DNA of 64,000 bases from Phorcus lineatus (lineage: Eukaryota > Mollusca > Gastropoda > Trochida > Trochidae), in NCBI GenBank assembly GCA_921293015.1, contig OV121094.1, forward strand, positions 39,120,054-39,184,053, in the 5' to 3' direction. The notes below the pieces were generated by a model that was not told where the DNA came from, did not search any database, and saw only the letters and a list, made by a program, of their open reading frames with translations. The position numbers and the translations under genes were made by a program. Each line of letters starts with the position of its first letter. Positions within the stretch are counted from its first letter, which is position 1. Positions 1 to 12,272 of the stretch are shown here, one piece after another.

Positions 1-624
1 CTCGCTACAACAATATGCATATATTGGACATAGTCTTTTTCCGCGATTTTGGTCAAAATCAGCTATCTGTACCTGTTTAAGCTCGAATCTGGAGCCCAAA
101 CCAAGAATCTGACAGGAAATTGGTATTGCTCAATCGATAGAACACAATGTGATGTACATTTGATGAAAGTTTGGTTTAGAAATATGCATTTTTAAGAAAG
201 TTATCGCTCTCGCTACAACAATATGCATATATTGGACATAGTCTTTTTCCGCGATTTTGGTCAAAATCAGCTATCTGTACCTGTTTAAGCTCGAATCTGG
301 AGCCCAAACCAAGAATCTTACAGGAAATTGGTATTGCTGAATCGATAGAACACAATGTGATGTACATTTGATGAAAGTTTGGTTTAGAAATATGCATTTT
401 TAAGAAAGTTATCGCTCTCGCTACAACAATATGCATATATTGGACATAGTCTTTTTCCGCGATTTTGGTCAAAATCAGCTATCTGTACCTGTTTAAGCTC
501 GAATCTGGAGCCCAAACCAAGAATCTGACAGGAAATTGGTATTGCTCAATCGATAGAACACAATGTGATGTACATTTGATGAAAGTTTGGTTTAGAAAGA
601 TGCATTTTTAAGAAAGTTATCGCT

Positions 625-833
625 CTCGCTACAACAATATGCATATATTGGACATAGTCTTTTTTCCGCGATTTTGGTCAAAATCAGCTATCTGTACCTG
701 TTTAAGCTCGAATCTGGAGCCCAAACCAAGAATCTTACAGGAAATTGGTATTGTTCAATCGATAGAACACAATGTGATGTACATTTGATGAAAGTTTGGT
801 TTAGAAATATGCAATTTTAAGAAAGTTATCGCG
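625..833 (+). repeat. 209-bp monomer with six-T run, CTTACAGG and TTGTTCAAT
   Basis: An extra T in AGTCTTTTTTCCG makes this copy 209 bp. It also carries CTTACAGG, TTGTTCAAT and GCAATTTT. Similar extra-T monomers start at 7,490, 9,155 and 12,273. The copies at 7,490 and 12,273 share the CTTACA change, so they belong to one variant lineage scattered through domain A. Confidence 0.8.
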
Positions 834-845
834 CTCGCTACAACA

Positions 846-855
846 ATATGCATAT
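846..855. other. ATATGCATAT palindrome (left ATATGCAT of the monomer)
   Basis: This is a perfect 10-bp palindrome containing an NsiI-type ATGCAT. It recurs in nearly every monomer; the one at about 8,125 reads GTATAT. A second ATATGCAT lies at 1015-1022, so the two octamers are 39 bp apart when measured across the monomer junction. Confidence 0.75.
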
Positions 856-877
856 ATTGGACATAGTCTTTTTCCGC

Positions 878-893
878 GATTTTGGTCAAAATC
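878..893. other. 16-bp dyad-symmetric motif, one per monomer
   Basis: GATTTTGGTCAAAATC has two perfect 7-base inverted arms (GATTTTG and CAAAATC) around a central GT. The same motif occurs at the same phase in almost every monomer. Rare damaged copies include GATTTGGTC near 47,612 and 50,109, GGTAAAAATC near 56,355 and 60,307, and AAAATTAGC near 39,986. A dyad of this size suits a dimeric DNA-binding protein or a small cruciform; either role is inference. It does not match the CENP-B box pattern. Confidence 0.7.
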
Positions 894-965
894 AGCTATC
901 TGTACCTGTTTAAGCTCGAATCTGGAGCCCAAACCAAGAATCTGACAGGAAATTGGTATTGCTCA

Positions 966-971
966 ATCGAT
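966..971. other. ClaI-type ATCGAT site, one per monomer
   Basis: ATCGAT lies in the context CTCAATCGATAGAAC and is kept in nearly all copies, so digestion would give a 208-bp ladder. Copies lacking it include the monomer starting at 38,056 (ATCAAT) and the monomer starting at 45,126 (ATCGATT, where one T is inserted after the site but the site itself survives). A missing site would give 416-bp or longer bands. Confidence 0.8.
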
Positions 972-1014
972 AGAACACAATGTGATGTACATTTGATGAA
1001 AGTTTGGTTTAGAA

Positions 1015-1022
1015 ATATGCAT
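1015..1022. other. Second ATATGCAT octamer of the monomer
   Basis: This octamer is followed by TTTTTAAG. It is often altered by point changes: AAGATGC in domain A, ATGCTTTT in domain B, ATGTATTT near 15,165 and 17,245, and GCAATTTT near 811, 7,467 and 8,928. It is therefore less conserved than the octamer near the monomer start. Confidence 0.65.
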
Positions 1023-1249
1023 TTTTAAGAAAGTTATCGCGCTCGCTACAACAATATGCATATATTGGACATAGTCTTTTTCCGCGATTTTGGTCAAAAT
1101 CAGCTATCTGTACCTGTTTAAGCTCGAATCTGGAGCCCAAACCAAGAATCTGACAGGAAATTGGTATTGCTCAATCGATAGAACACAATGTGATGTTTAT
1201 TTGATGAAAGTTTGGTTTAGAAATATGCATTTTTGAGAAAGTTATCGCG

Positions 1250-2289
1250 CTCGCTACAACAATATGCATATATTGGACATAGTCTTTTTCCGCGATTTTG
1301 GTCAAAATCAGCTATCTGTACCTGTTTAAGCTCGAATCTGGAGCCCAAACCAAGAATCTGACAGGAAATTGGTATTGCTCAATCGATAGAACACAATGTG
1401 ATGTACATTTGATGAAAGTTTGGTTTAGAAATATGCATTTTTAAGAAAGTTATCGCTCTCGCTACAACAATATGCATATATTGGACATAGTCTTTTTCCG
1501 CGATTTTGGTCAAAATCAGCTATCTGTACCTGTTTAAGCTCGAATCTGGAGCCCAAACCAAGAATCTGACAGGAAATTGGTATTGTTCAATCGATAGAAC
1601 ACAATGTGATGTACATTTGATGAAAGTTTGGTTTAGAAATATGCATTTTTAAGAAAGTTATCGCTCTCGCTACAACAATATGCATATATTGGACATAGTC
1701 TTTTTCCGCGATTTTGGTCAAAATCAGCTATCTGTACCTGTTTAAGCTCGAATCTGGAGCCCAAACCAAGAATCTGACAGGAAATTGGTATTGCTCAATC
1801 GATAGAACACAATGTGATGTACATTTGATGAAAGTTTGGTTTAGAAATATGCATTTTTAAGAAAGTTATCGCTCTCGCTACAACAATATGCATATATTGG
1901 ACATAGTCTTTTTCCGCGATTTTGGTCAAAATCAGCTATCTGTACCTGTTTAAGCTCGAATCTAGAGCCCAAACCAAGAATCTGACAGGAAATTGGTATT
2001 GCTCAATCGATAGAACACAATGTGATGTTTATTTGATGAAAGTTTGGTTTAGAAATATGCATTTTTAAGAAAGTTATCGCGCTCGCTACAACAATATGCA
2101 TATATTGGACATAGTCTTTTTCCGCGATTTTGGTCAAAATCAGCTATCTGTACCTGTTTAAGCTCGAATCTGGAGCCCAAACCAAGAATCTGACAGGAAA
2201 TTGGTATTGCTCAATCGATAGAACACAATGTGATGTTTATTTGATGAAAGTTTGGTTTAGAAATATGCATTTTTGAGAAAGTTATCGCG
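1250..2289 (+). repeat. Pentameric higher-order repeat, copy 1 (1,040 bp)
   Basis: The five monomers have the marker order plain, TTGTTCAAT, plain, CTAGAG plus GTTTAT, then GTTTAT plus TTGAG. The first four-marker order repeats exactly 1,040 bases downstream: TTGTT at 1,585 and 2,625, TCTAGA at 1,961 and 3,001. The fourth monomer keeps TTAAG, where copies 2 and 3 have TTGAG. Confidence 0.85.
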
Positions 2290-3329
2290 CTCGCTACAAC
2301 AATATGCATATATTGGACATAGTCTTTTTCCGCGATTTTGGTCAAAATCAGCTATCTGTACCTGTTTAAGCTCGAATCTGGAGCCCAAACCAAGAATCTG
2401 ACAGGAAATTGGTATTGCTCAATCGATAGAACACAATGTGATGTACATTTGATGAAAGTTTGGTTTAGAAATATGCATTTTTAAGAAAGTTATCGCTCTC
2501 GCTACAACAATATGCATATATTGGACATAGTCTTTTTCCGCGATTTTGGTCAAAATCAGCTATCTGTACCTGTTTAAGCTCGAATCTGGAGCCCAAACCA
2601 AGAATCTGACAGGAAATTGGTATTGTTCAATCGATAGAACACAATGTGATGTACATTTGATGAAAGTTTGGTTTAGAAATATGCATTTTTAAGAAAGTTA
2701 TCGCTCTCGCTACAACAATATGCATATATTGGACATAGTCTTTTTCCGCGATTTTGGTCAAAATCAGCTATCTGTACCTGTTTAAGCTCGAATCTGGAGC
2801 CCAAACCAAGAATCTGACAGGAAATTGGTATTGCTCAATCGATAGAACACAATGTGATGTACATTTGATGAAAGTTTGGTTTAGAAATATGCATTTTTAA
2901 GAAAGTTATCGCTCTCGCTACAACAATATGCATATATTGGACATAGTCTTTTTCCGCGATTTTGGTCAAAATCAGCTATCTGTACCTGTTTAAGCTCGAA
3001 TCTAGAGCCCAAACCAAGAATCTGACAGGAAATTGGTATTGCTCAATCGATAGAACACAATGTGATGTTTATTTGATGAAAGTTTGGTTTAGAAATATGC
3101 ATTTTTGAGAAAGTTATCGCGCTCGCTACAACAATATGCATATATTGGACATAGTCTTTTTCCGCGATTTTGGTCAAAATCAGCTATCTGTACCTGTTTA
3201 AGCTCGAATCTGGAGCCCAAACCAAGAATCTGACAGGAAATTGGTATTGCTCAATCGATAGAACACAATGTGATGTTTATTTGATGAAAGTTTGGTTTAG
3301 AAATATGCATTTTTGAGAAAGTTATCGCG
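2290..3329 (+). repeat. Pentameric higher-order repeat, copy 2 (1,040 bp)
   Basis: This copy directly follows copy 1 with the same order of diagnostic variants. The visible difference is TTGAG instead of TTAAG at the end of the fourth monomer. Confidence 0.85.
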
Positions 3330-3953
3330 CTCGCTACAACAATATGCATATATTGGACATAGTCTTTTTCCGCGATTTTGGTCAAAATCAGCTATCTGTA
3401 CCTGTTTAAGCTCGAATCTGGAGCCCAAACCAAGAATCTGACAGGAAATTGGTATTGCTCAATCGATAGAACACAATGTGATGTACATTTGATGAAAGTT
3501 TGGTTTAGAAATATGCATTTTTAAGAAAGTTATCGCTCTCGCTACAACAATATGCATATATTGGACATAGTCTTTTTCCGCGATTTTGGTCAAAATCAGC
3601 TATCTGTACCTGTTTAAGCTCGAATCTGGAGCCCAAACCAAGAATCTGACAGGAAATTGGTATTGCTCAATCGATAGAACACAATGTGATGTACATTTGA
3701 TGAAAGTTTGGTTTAGAAATATGCATTTTTAAGAAAGTTATCGCGCTCGCTACAACAATATGCATATATTGGACATAGTCTTTTTCCGCGATTTTGGTCA
3801 AAATCAGCTATCTGTACCTGTTTAAGCTCGAATCTGGAGCCCAAACCAAGAATCTGACAGGAAATTGGTATTGCTCAATCGATAGAACACAATGTGATGT
3901 TTATTTGATGAAAGTTTGGTTTAGAAATATGCATTTTTGAGAAAGTTATCGCG
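3330..3953 (+). repeat. Three-monomer insert between pentamer copies
   Basis: These three monomers (plain ending GCT, plain ending GCG, then GTTTAT plus TTGAG) interrupt the pentamer series. They look like a pentamer that lost its TTGTTC and CTAGAG members, as expected from unequal exchange in whole-monomer steps. Confidence 0.65.
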
Positions 3954-4993
3954 CTCGCTACAACAATATGCATATATTGGACATAGTCTTTTTCCGCGAT
4001 TTTGGTCAAAATCAGCTATCTGTACCTGTTTAAGCTCGAATCTGGAGCCCAAACCAAGAATCTGACAGGAAATTGGTATTGCTCAATCGATAGAACACAA
4101 TGTGATGTACATTTGATGAAAGTTTGGTTTAGAAATATGCATTTTTAAGAAAGTTATCGCTCTCGCTACAACAATATGCATATATTGGACATAGTCTTTT
4201 TCCGCGATTTTGGTCAAAATCAGCTATCTGTACCTGTTTAAGCTCGAATCTGGAGCCCAAACCAAGAATCTGACAGGAAATTGGTATTGTTCAATCGATA
4301 GAACACAATGTGATGTACATTTGATGAAAGTTTGGTTTAGAAATATGCATTTTTAAGAAAGTTATCGCTCTCGCTACAACAATATGCATATATTGGACAT
4401 AGTCTTTTTCCGCGATTTTGGTCAAAATCAGCTATCTGTACCTGTTTAAGCTCGAATCTGGAGCCCAAACCAAGAATCTGACAGGAAATTGGTATTGCTC
4501 AATCGATAGAACACAATGTGATGTACATTTGATGAAAGTTTGGTTTAGAAATATGCATTTTTAAGAAAGTTATCGCTCTCGCTACAACAATATGCATATA
4601 TTGGACATAGTCTTTTTCCGCGATTTTGGTCAAAATCAGCTATCTGTACCTGTTTAAGCTCGAATCTAGAGCCCAAACCAAGAATCTGACAGGAAATTGG
4701 TATTGCTCAATCGATAGAACACAATGTGATGTTTATTTGATGAAAGTTTGGTTTAGAAATATGCATTTTTGAGAAAGTTATCGCGCTCGCTACAACAATA
4801 TGCATATATTGGACATAGTCTTTTTCCGCGATTTTGGTCAAAATCAGCTATCTGTACCTGTTTAAGCTCGAATCTGGAGCCCAAACCAAGAATCTGACAG
4901 GAAATTGGTATTGCTCAATCGATAGAACACAATGTGATGTTTATTTGATGAAAGTTTGGTTTAGAAATATGCATTTTTGAGAAAGTTATCGCG
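3954..4993 (+). repeat. Pentameric higher-order repeat, copy 3 (1,040 bp)
   Basis: The marker order matches copy 2. TTGTTC is near 4,290 and TCTAGA is at 4,665, each 1,664 bases (eight monomers) after copy 2, which fits one pentamer plus the three-monomer insert. A decayed relative may follow at 5,826-6,865, with GTTTAT, GTTTAT, plain, TTGTTC and plain monomers but no CTAGAG. Confidence 0.82.
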
Positions 4994-7489
4994 CTCGCTA
5001 CAACAATATGCATATATTGGACATAGTCTTTTTCCGCGATTTTGGTCAAAATCAGCTATCTGTACCTGTTTAAGCTCGAATCTGGAGCCCAAACCAAGAA
5101 TCTGACAGGAAATTGGTATTGCTCAATCGATAGAACACAATGTGATGTACATTTGATGAAAGTTTGGTTTAGAAATATGCATTTTTAAGAAAGTTATCGC
5201 TCTCGCTACAACAATATGCATATATTGGACATAGTCTTTTTCCGCGATTTTGGTCAAAATCAGCTATCTGTACCTGTTTAAGCTCGAATCTGGAGCCCAA
5301 ACCAAGAATCTGACAGGAAATTGGTATTGCTCAATCGATAGAACACAATGTGATGTACATTTGATGAAAGTTTGGTTTAGAAATATGCATTTTTAAGAAA
5401 GTTATCGCTCTCGCTACAACAATATGCATATATTGGACATAGTCTTTTTCCGCGATTTTGGTCAAAATCAGCTATCTGTACCTGTTTAAGCTCGAATCTG
5501 GAGCCCAAACCAAGAATCTGACAGGAAATTGGTATTGCTCAATCGATAGAACACAATGTGATGTACATTTGATGAAAGTTTGGTTTAGAAATATGCATTT
5601 TTAAGAAAGTTATCGCGCTCGCTACAACATTATGCATATATTGGACATAGTCTTTTTCCGCGATTTTGGTCAAAATCAGCTATCTGTACCTGTTTAAGCT
5701 CGAATCTGGAGCCCAAACCAAGAATCTGACAGGAAATTGGTATTGCTCAATCGATAGAACACAATGTGATGTACATTTGATGAAAGTTTGGTTTAGAAAT
5801 ATGCATTTTTAAGAAAGTTATCGCTCTCGCTACAACAATATGCATATATTGGACATAGTCTTTTTCCGCGATTTTGGTCAAAATCAGCTATCTGTACCTG
5901 TTTAAGCTCGAATCTGGAGCCCAAACCAAGAATCTGACAGGAAATTGGTATTGCTCAATCGATAGAACACAATGTGATGTTTATTTGATGAAAGTTTGGT
6001 TTAGAAATATGCATTTTTGAGAAAGTTATCGCGCTCGCTACAACAATATGCATATATTGGACATAGTCTTTTTCCGCGATTTTGGTCAAAATCAGCTATC
6101 TGTACCTGTTTAAGCTCGAATCTGGAGCCCAAACCAAGAATCTGACAGGAAATTGGTATTGCTCAATCGATAGAACACAATGTGATGTTTATTTGATGAA
6201 AGTTTGGTTTAGAAAGATGCATTTTTGAGAAAGTTATCGCGCTCGCTACAACAATATGCATATATTGGACATAGTCTTTTTCCGCGATTTTGGTCAAAAT
6301 CAGCTATCTGTACCTGTTTAAGCTCGAATCTGGAGCCCAAACCAAGAATCTGACAGGAAATTGGTATTGCTCAATCGATAGAACACAATGTGATGTACAT
6401 TTGATGAAAGTTTGGTTTAGAAATATGCATTTTTAAGAAAGTTATCGCTCTCGCTACAACAATATGCATATATTGGACATAGTCTTTTTCCGCGATTTTG
6501 GTCAAAATCAGCTATCTGTACCTGTTTAAGCTCGAATCTGGAGCCCAAACCAAGAATCTGACAGGAAATTGGTATTGTTCAATCGATAGAACACAATGTG
6601 ATGTACATTTGATGAAAGTTTGGTTTAGAAATATGCATTTTTAAGAAAGTTATCGCTCTCGCTACAACAATATGCATATATTGGACATAGTCTTTTTCCG
6701 CGATTTTGGTCAAAATCAGCTATCTGTACCTGTTTAAGCTCGAATCTGGAGCCCAAACCAAGAATCTGACAGGAAATTGGTATTGCTCAATCGATAGAAC
6801 ACAATGTGATGTACATTTGATGAAAGTTTGGTTTAGAAATATGCATTTTTAAGAAAGTTATCGCGCTCGCTACAACAATATGCATATATTGGACATAGTC
6901 TTTTTCCGCGATTTTGGTCAAAATCAGCTATCTGTACCTGTTTAAGCTCGAATCTGGAGCCCAAACCAAGAATCTGACAGGAAATTGGTATTGCTCAATC
7001 GATAGAACACAATGTGATGTACATTTGATGAAAGTTTGGTTTAGAAATATGCATTTTTAAGAAAGTTATCGCGCTCGCTACAACAATATGCATATATTGG
7101 ACATAGTCTTTTTCCGCGATTTTGGTCAAAATCAGCTATCTGTACCTGTTTAAGCTCGAATCTGGAGCCCAAACCAAGAATCTGACAGGAAATTGGTATT
7201 GCTCAATCGATAGAACACAATGTGATGTACATTTGATGAAAGTTTGGTTTAGAAATATGCATTTTTAAGAAAGTTATCGCTCTCGCTACAACAATATGCA
7301 TATATTGGACATAGTCTTTTTCCGCGATTTTGGTCAAAATCAGCTATCTGTACCTGTTTAAGCTCGAATCTGGAGCCCAAACCAAGAATCTGACAGGAAA
7401 TTGGTATTGCTCAATCGATAGAACACAATGTGATGTACATTTGATGAAAGTTTGGTTTAGAAATATGCAATTTTAAGAAAGTTATCGCT

Positions 7490-7698
7490 CTCGCTACAAC
7501 AATATGCATATATTGGACATAGTCTTTTTTCCGCGATTTTGGTCAAAATCAGCTATCTGTACCTGTTTAAGCTCGAATCTGGAGCCCAAACCAAGAATCT
7601 TACAGGAAATTGGTATTGTTCAATCGATAGAACACAATGTGATGTACATTTGATGAAAGTTTGGTTTAGAAATATGCATTTTTAAGAAAGTTATCGCG
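7490..7698 (+). repeat. 209-bp extra-T monomer
   Basis: It carries CTTTTTTCCG, CTTACAGG and TTGTTCAAT, like the monomer at 625-833. Unlike that copy, its own end has a normal GCATTTTT; the GCAATTTT variant is in the monomer before it. Confidence 0.75.
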
Positions 7699-9154
7699 CT
7701 CGCTACAACAATATGCATATATTGGACATAGTCTTTTTCCGCGATTTTGGTCAAAATCAGCTATCTGTACCTGTTTAAGCTCGAATCTGGAGCCCAAACC
7801 AAGAATCTGACAGGAAATTGGTATTGCTCAATCGATAGAACACAATGTGATGTACATTTGATGAAAGTTTGGTTTAGAAATATGCATTTTTAAGAAAGTT
7901 ATCGCGCTCGCTACAACAATATGCATATATTGGACATAGTCTTTTTCCGCGATTTTGGTCAAAATCAGCTATCTGTACCTGTTTAAGCTCGAATCTGGAG
8001 CCCAAACCAAGAATCTGACAGGAAATTGGTATTGCTCAATCGATAGAACACAATGTGATGTTTATTTGATGAAAGTTTGGTTTAGAAATATGCATTTTTA
8101 AGAAAGTTATCGCGCTCGCTACAACAATATGTATATATTGGACATAGTCTTTTTCCGCGATTTTGGTCAAAATCAGCTATCTGTACCTGTTTAAGCTCGA
8201 ATCTGGAGCCCAAACCAAGAATCTGACAGGAAATTGGTATTGCTCAATCGATAGAACACAATGTGATGTACATTTGATGAAAGTTTGGTTTAGAAATATG
8301 CATTTTTAAGAAAGTTATCGCTCTCGCTACAACAATATGCATATATTGAACATAGTCTTTTTCCGCGATTTTGGTCAAAATCAGCTATCTGTACCTGTTT
8401 AAGCTCGAATCTGGAGCCCAAACCAAGAATCTGACAGGAAATTGGTATTGCTCAATCGATAGAACACAATGTGATGTACATTTGATGAAAGTTTGGTTTA
8501 GAAATATGCATTTTTAAGAAAGTTATCGCTCTCGCTACAACAATATGCATATATTGGACATAGTCTTTTTCCGCGATTTTGGTCAAAATCAGCTATCTGT
8601 ACCTGTTTAAGCTCGAATCTGGAGCCCAAACCAAGAATCTGACAGGAAATTGGTATTGCTCAATCGATAGAACACAATGTGATGTACATTTGATGAAAGT
8701 TTGGTTTAGAAAGATGCATTTTTAAGAAAGTTATCGCTCTCGCTACAACAATATGCATATATTGGACATAGTCTTTTTCCGCGATTTTGGTCAAAATCAG
8801 CTATCTGTACCTGTTTAAGCTCGAATCTGGAGCCCAAACCAAGAATCTTACAGGAAATTGGTATTGTTCAATCGATAGAACACAATGTGATGTACATTTG
8901 ATGAAAGTTTGGTTTAGAAATATGCAATTTTAAGAAAGTTATCGCGCTCGCTACAACAATATGCATATATTGGACATAGTCTTTTTCCGCGATTTTGGTC
9001 AAAATCAGCTATCTGTACCTGTTTAAGCTCGAATCTGGAGCCCAAACCAAGAATCTGACAGGAAATTGGTATTGCTCAATCGATAGAACACAATGTGATG
9101 TACATTTGATGAAAGTTTGGTTTAGAAAGATGCATTTTTAAGAAAGTTATCGCT

Positions 9155-9363
9155 CTCGCTACAACAATATGCATATATTGGACATAGTCTTTTTTCCGCG
9201 ATTTTGGTCAAAATCAGCTATCTGTACCTGTTTAAGCTCGAATCTGGAGCCCAAACCAAGAATCTGACAGGAAATTGGTATTGCTCAATCGATAGAACAC
9301 AATGTGATGTAGATTTGATGAAAGTTTGGTTTAGAAAGATGCATTTTTAAGAAAGTTATCGCT
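9155..9363 (+). repeat. 209-bp extra-T monomer with GTAGATTT
   Basis: It carries the six-T run and AAGATGC but keeps CTGACAGG. GTAGATTT near 9,309 is a change I saw nowhere else. The next monomer (9,364-9,571) carries CTAGAG, CTTACAGG and TTGTTCAAT together, as though two older variant types had been recombined. Confidence 0.7.
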
Positions 9364-11027
9364 CTCGCTACAACAATATGCATATATTGGACATAGTCTT
9401 TTTCCGCGATTTTGGTCAAAATCAGCTATCTGTACCTGTTTAAGCTCGAATCTAGAGCCCAAACCAAGAATCTTACAGGAAATTGGTATTGTTCAATCGA
9501 TAGAACACAATGTGATGTACATTTGATGAAAGTTTGGTTTAGAAATATGCATTTTTAAGAAAGTTATCGCGCTCGCTACAACAATATGCATATATTGGAC
9601 ATAGTCTTTTTCCGCGATTTTGGTCAAAATCAGCTATCTGTACCTGTTTAAGCTCGAATCTGGAGCCCAAACCAAGAATCTGACAGGAAATTGGTATTGC
9701 TCAATCGATAGAACACAATGTGATGTACATTTGATGAAAGTTTGGTTTAGAAATATGCATTTTTAAGAAAGTTATCGCTCTCGCTACAACAATATGCATA
9801 TATTGGACATAGTCTTTTTCCGCGATTTTGGTCAAAATCAGCTATCTGTACCTGTTTAAGCTCGAATCTGGAGCCCAAACCAAGAATCTGACAGGAAATT
9901 GGTATTGCTCAATCGATAGAACACAATGTGATGTACATTTGATGAAAGTTTGGTTTAGAAATATGCATTTTTAAGAAAGTTATCGCTCTCGCTACAACAA
10001 TATGCATATATTGGACATAGTCTTTTTCCGCGATTTTGGTCAAAATCAGCTATCTGTACCTGTTTAAGCTCGAATCTGGAGCCCAAACCAAGAATCTTAC
10101 AGGAAATTGGTATTGCTCAATCGATAGAACACAATGTGATGTTTATTTGATGAAAGTTTGGTTTAGAAATATGCATTTTTAAGAAAGTTATCGCGCTCGC
10201 TACAACAATATGCATATATTGGACATAGTCTTTTTCCGCGATTTTGGTCAAAATCAGCTATCTGTACCTGTTTAAGCTCGAATCTGGAGCCCAAACCAAG
10301 AATCTGACAGGAAATTGGTATTGCTCAATCGATAGAACACAATGTGATGTACATTTGATGAAAGTTTGGTTTAGAAATATGCATTTTTAAGAAAGTTATC
10401 GCTCTCGCTACAACAATATGCATATATTGGACATAGTCTTTTTCCGCGATTTTGGTCAAAATCAGCTATCTGTACCTGTTTAAGCTCGAATCTGGAGCCC
10501 AAACCAAGAATCTGACAGGAAATTGGTATTGCTCAATCGATAGAACACAATGTGATGTACATTTGATGAAAGTTTGGTTTAGAAATATGCATTTTTAAGA
10601 AAGTTATCGCTCTCGCTACAACAATATGCATATATTGGACATAGTCTTTTTCCGCGATTTTGGTCAAAATCAGCTATCTGTACCTGTTTAAGCTCGAATC
10701 TGGAGCCCAAACCAAGAATCTGACAGGAAATTGGTATTGCTCAATCGATAGAACACAATGTGATGTACATTTGATGAAAGTTTGGTTTAGAAAGATGCAT
10801 TTTTAAGAAAGTTATCGCTCTCGCTACAACAATATGCATATATTGGACATAGTCTTTTTCCGCGATTTTGGTCAAAATCAGCTATCTGTACCTGTTTAAG
10901 CTCGAATCTGGAGCCCAAACCAAGAATCTGACAGGAAATTGGTATTGCTCAATCGATAGAACACAATGTGATGTACATTTGATGAAAGTTTGGTTTAGAA
11001 ATATGCATTTTTAAAAAAGTTATCGCG

Positions 11028-11234
11028 CTCGCTTCAACAATATGCATATATGGACATAGTCTTTTTCCGCGATTTTGGTCAAAATCAGCTATCTGTACCT
11101 GTTTAAGCTCGAATCTGGAGCCCAAACCAAGAATCTGACAGGAAATTGGTATTGCTCAATCGATAGAACACAATGTGATGTACATTTGATGAAAGTTTGG
11201 TTTAGAAATATGCATTTTTAAGAAAGTTATCGCG
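11028..11234 (+). repeat. 207-bp monomer with GCTTCAAC and TATATGGAC
   Basis: A T is lost (TATATGGAC) and the monomer start reads CTCGCTTCAAC. The same pair of changes recurs in the monomer at 11,859, exactly four monomer starts later, suggesting a local four-monomer duplication that also carries an AAGATGC monomer. Confidence 0.75.
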
Positions 11235-11858
11235 CTCGCTACAACAATATGCATATATTGGACATAGTCTTTTTCCGCGATTTTGGTCAAAATCAGCTAT
11301 CTGTACCTGTTTAAGCTCGAATCTGGAGCCCAAACCAAGAATCTGACAGGAAATTGGTATTGCTCAATCGATAGAACACAATGTGATGTACATTTGATGA
11401 AAGTTTGGTTTAGAAATATGCATTTTTAAGAAAGTTATCGCTCTCGCTACAACAATATGCATATATTGGACATAGTCTTTTTCCGCGATTTTGGTCAAAA
11501 TCAGCTATCTGTACCTGTTTAAGCTCGAATCTGGAGCCCAAACCAAGAATCTGACAGGAAATTGGTATTGCTCAATCGATAGAACACAATGTGATGTACA
11601 TTTGATGAAAGTTTGGTTTAGAAAGATGCATTTTTAAGAAAGTTATCGCTCTCGCTACAACATTATGCATATATTGGACATAGTCTTTTTCCGCGATTTT
11701 GGTCAAAATCAGCTATCTGTACCTGTTTAAGCTCGAATCTGGAGCCCAAACCAAGAATCTGACAGGAAATTGGTATTGCTCAATCGATAAAACACAATGT
11801 GATGTACATTTGATGAAAGTTTGGTTTAGAAATATGCATTTTTAAGAAAGTTATCGCG

Positions 11859-12064
11859 CTCGCTTCAACAATATGCATATATGGACATAGTCTTTTTCCG
11901 CGATTTTGGTCAAAATCAGCTATCTGTACCTGTTTAAGCTCGAATCTGGAGCCCAAACCAAGAATCTGACAGGAATTGGTATTGCTCAATCGATAGAACA
12001 CAATGTGATGTACATTTGATGAAAGTTTGGTTTAGAAATATGCATTTTTAAGAAAGTTATCGCT
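11859..12064 (+). repeat. 206-bp monomer, the shortest seen
   Basis: It shares CTCGCTTCAAC and TATATGGAC with 11,028-11,234 and has also lost an A (CAGGAATTGG instead of CAGGAAATTGG). The preceding monomer has CGATAAAACAC in place of CGATAGAACAC. Confidence 0.75.
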
Positions 12065-12272
12065 CTCGCTACAACAATATGCATATATTGGACATAGTCT
12101 TTTTCCGCGATTTTGGTCAAAATCAGCTATCTGTACCTGTTTAAGCTCGAATCTGGAGCCCAAACCAAGAATCTGACAGGAAATTGGTATTGCTCAATCG
12201 ATAGAACACAATGTGATGTACATTTGATGAAAGTTTGGTTTAGAAAGATGCATTTTTAAGAAAGTTATCGCT

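Larger units (their letters stand above)
834..1041 (+). repeat. Reference satellite monomer (208 bp)
   Basis: This copy carries the commonest base at nearly all variable sites and is a good working consensus. It has 76 G/C in 208 bases (36.5%). Landmarks in order are CTCGCTACAACA at 1-12, the palindrome ATATGCATAT at 13-22, AGTCTTTTTCCGCG at 32-45, the dyad GATTTTGGTCAAAATC at 45-60, TGTTTAAGCTCGAATC near 73-90, GGAGCCCAAACC near 91-102, a single ClaI-type ATCGAT at 133-138, GATGTACATTTGATG near 151-165, a second ATATGCAT at 182-189, and TTATCGCG at the end. The start point is a convention. No promoter, terminator or structured RNA is recognisable within it. Confidence 0.95.

Noticed and set aside
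176..472. 98-codon minus-strand open frame, with near-identical ones at 16,611-16,907, 41,350-41,646 and 55,438-55,734
   Set aside because: It spans more than one monomer only where a private base change removes a stop. The 208-bp period shifts the frame at each copy, and the protein resembles nothing I recognise. It is a by-product of the satellite.
845..856. TATA-like ATATGCATATAT as a promoter
   Set aside because: AT-rich palindromes are expected in a 36.5% GC satellite. There is no downstream gene or other promoter element to support the call.
834..1041. CENP-B box
   Set aside because: I could not find the TTCG...A..CGGG core in the monomer on either strand. The dyad is a different motif.
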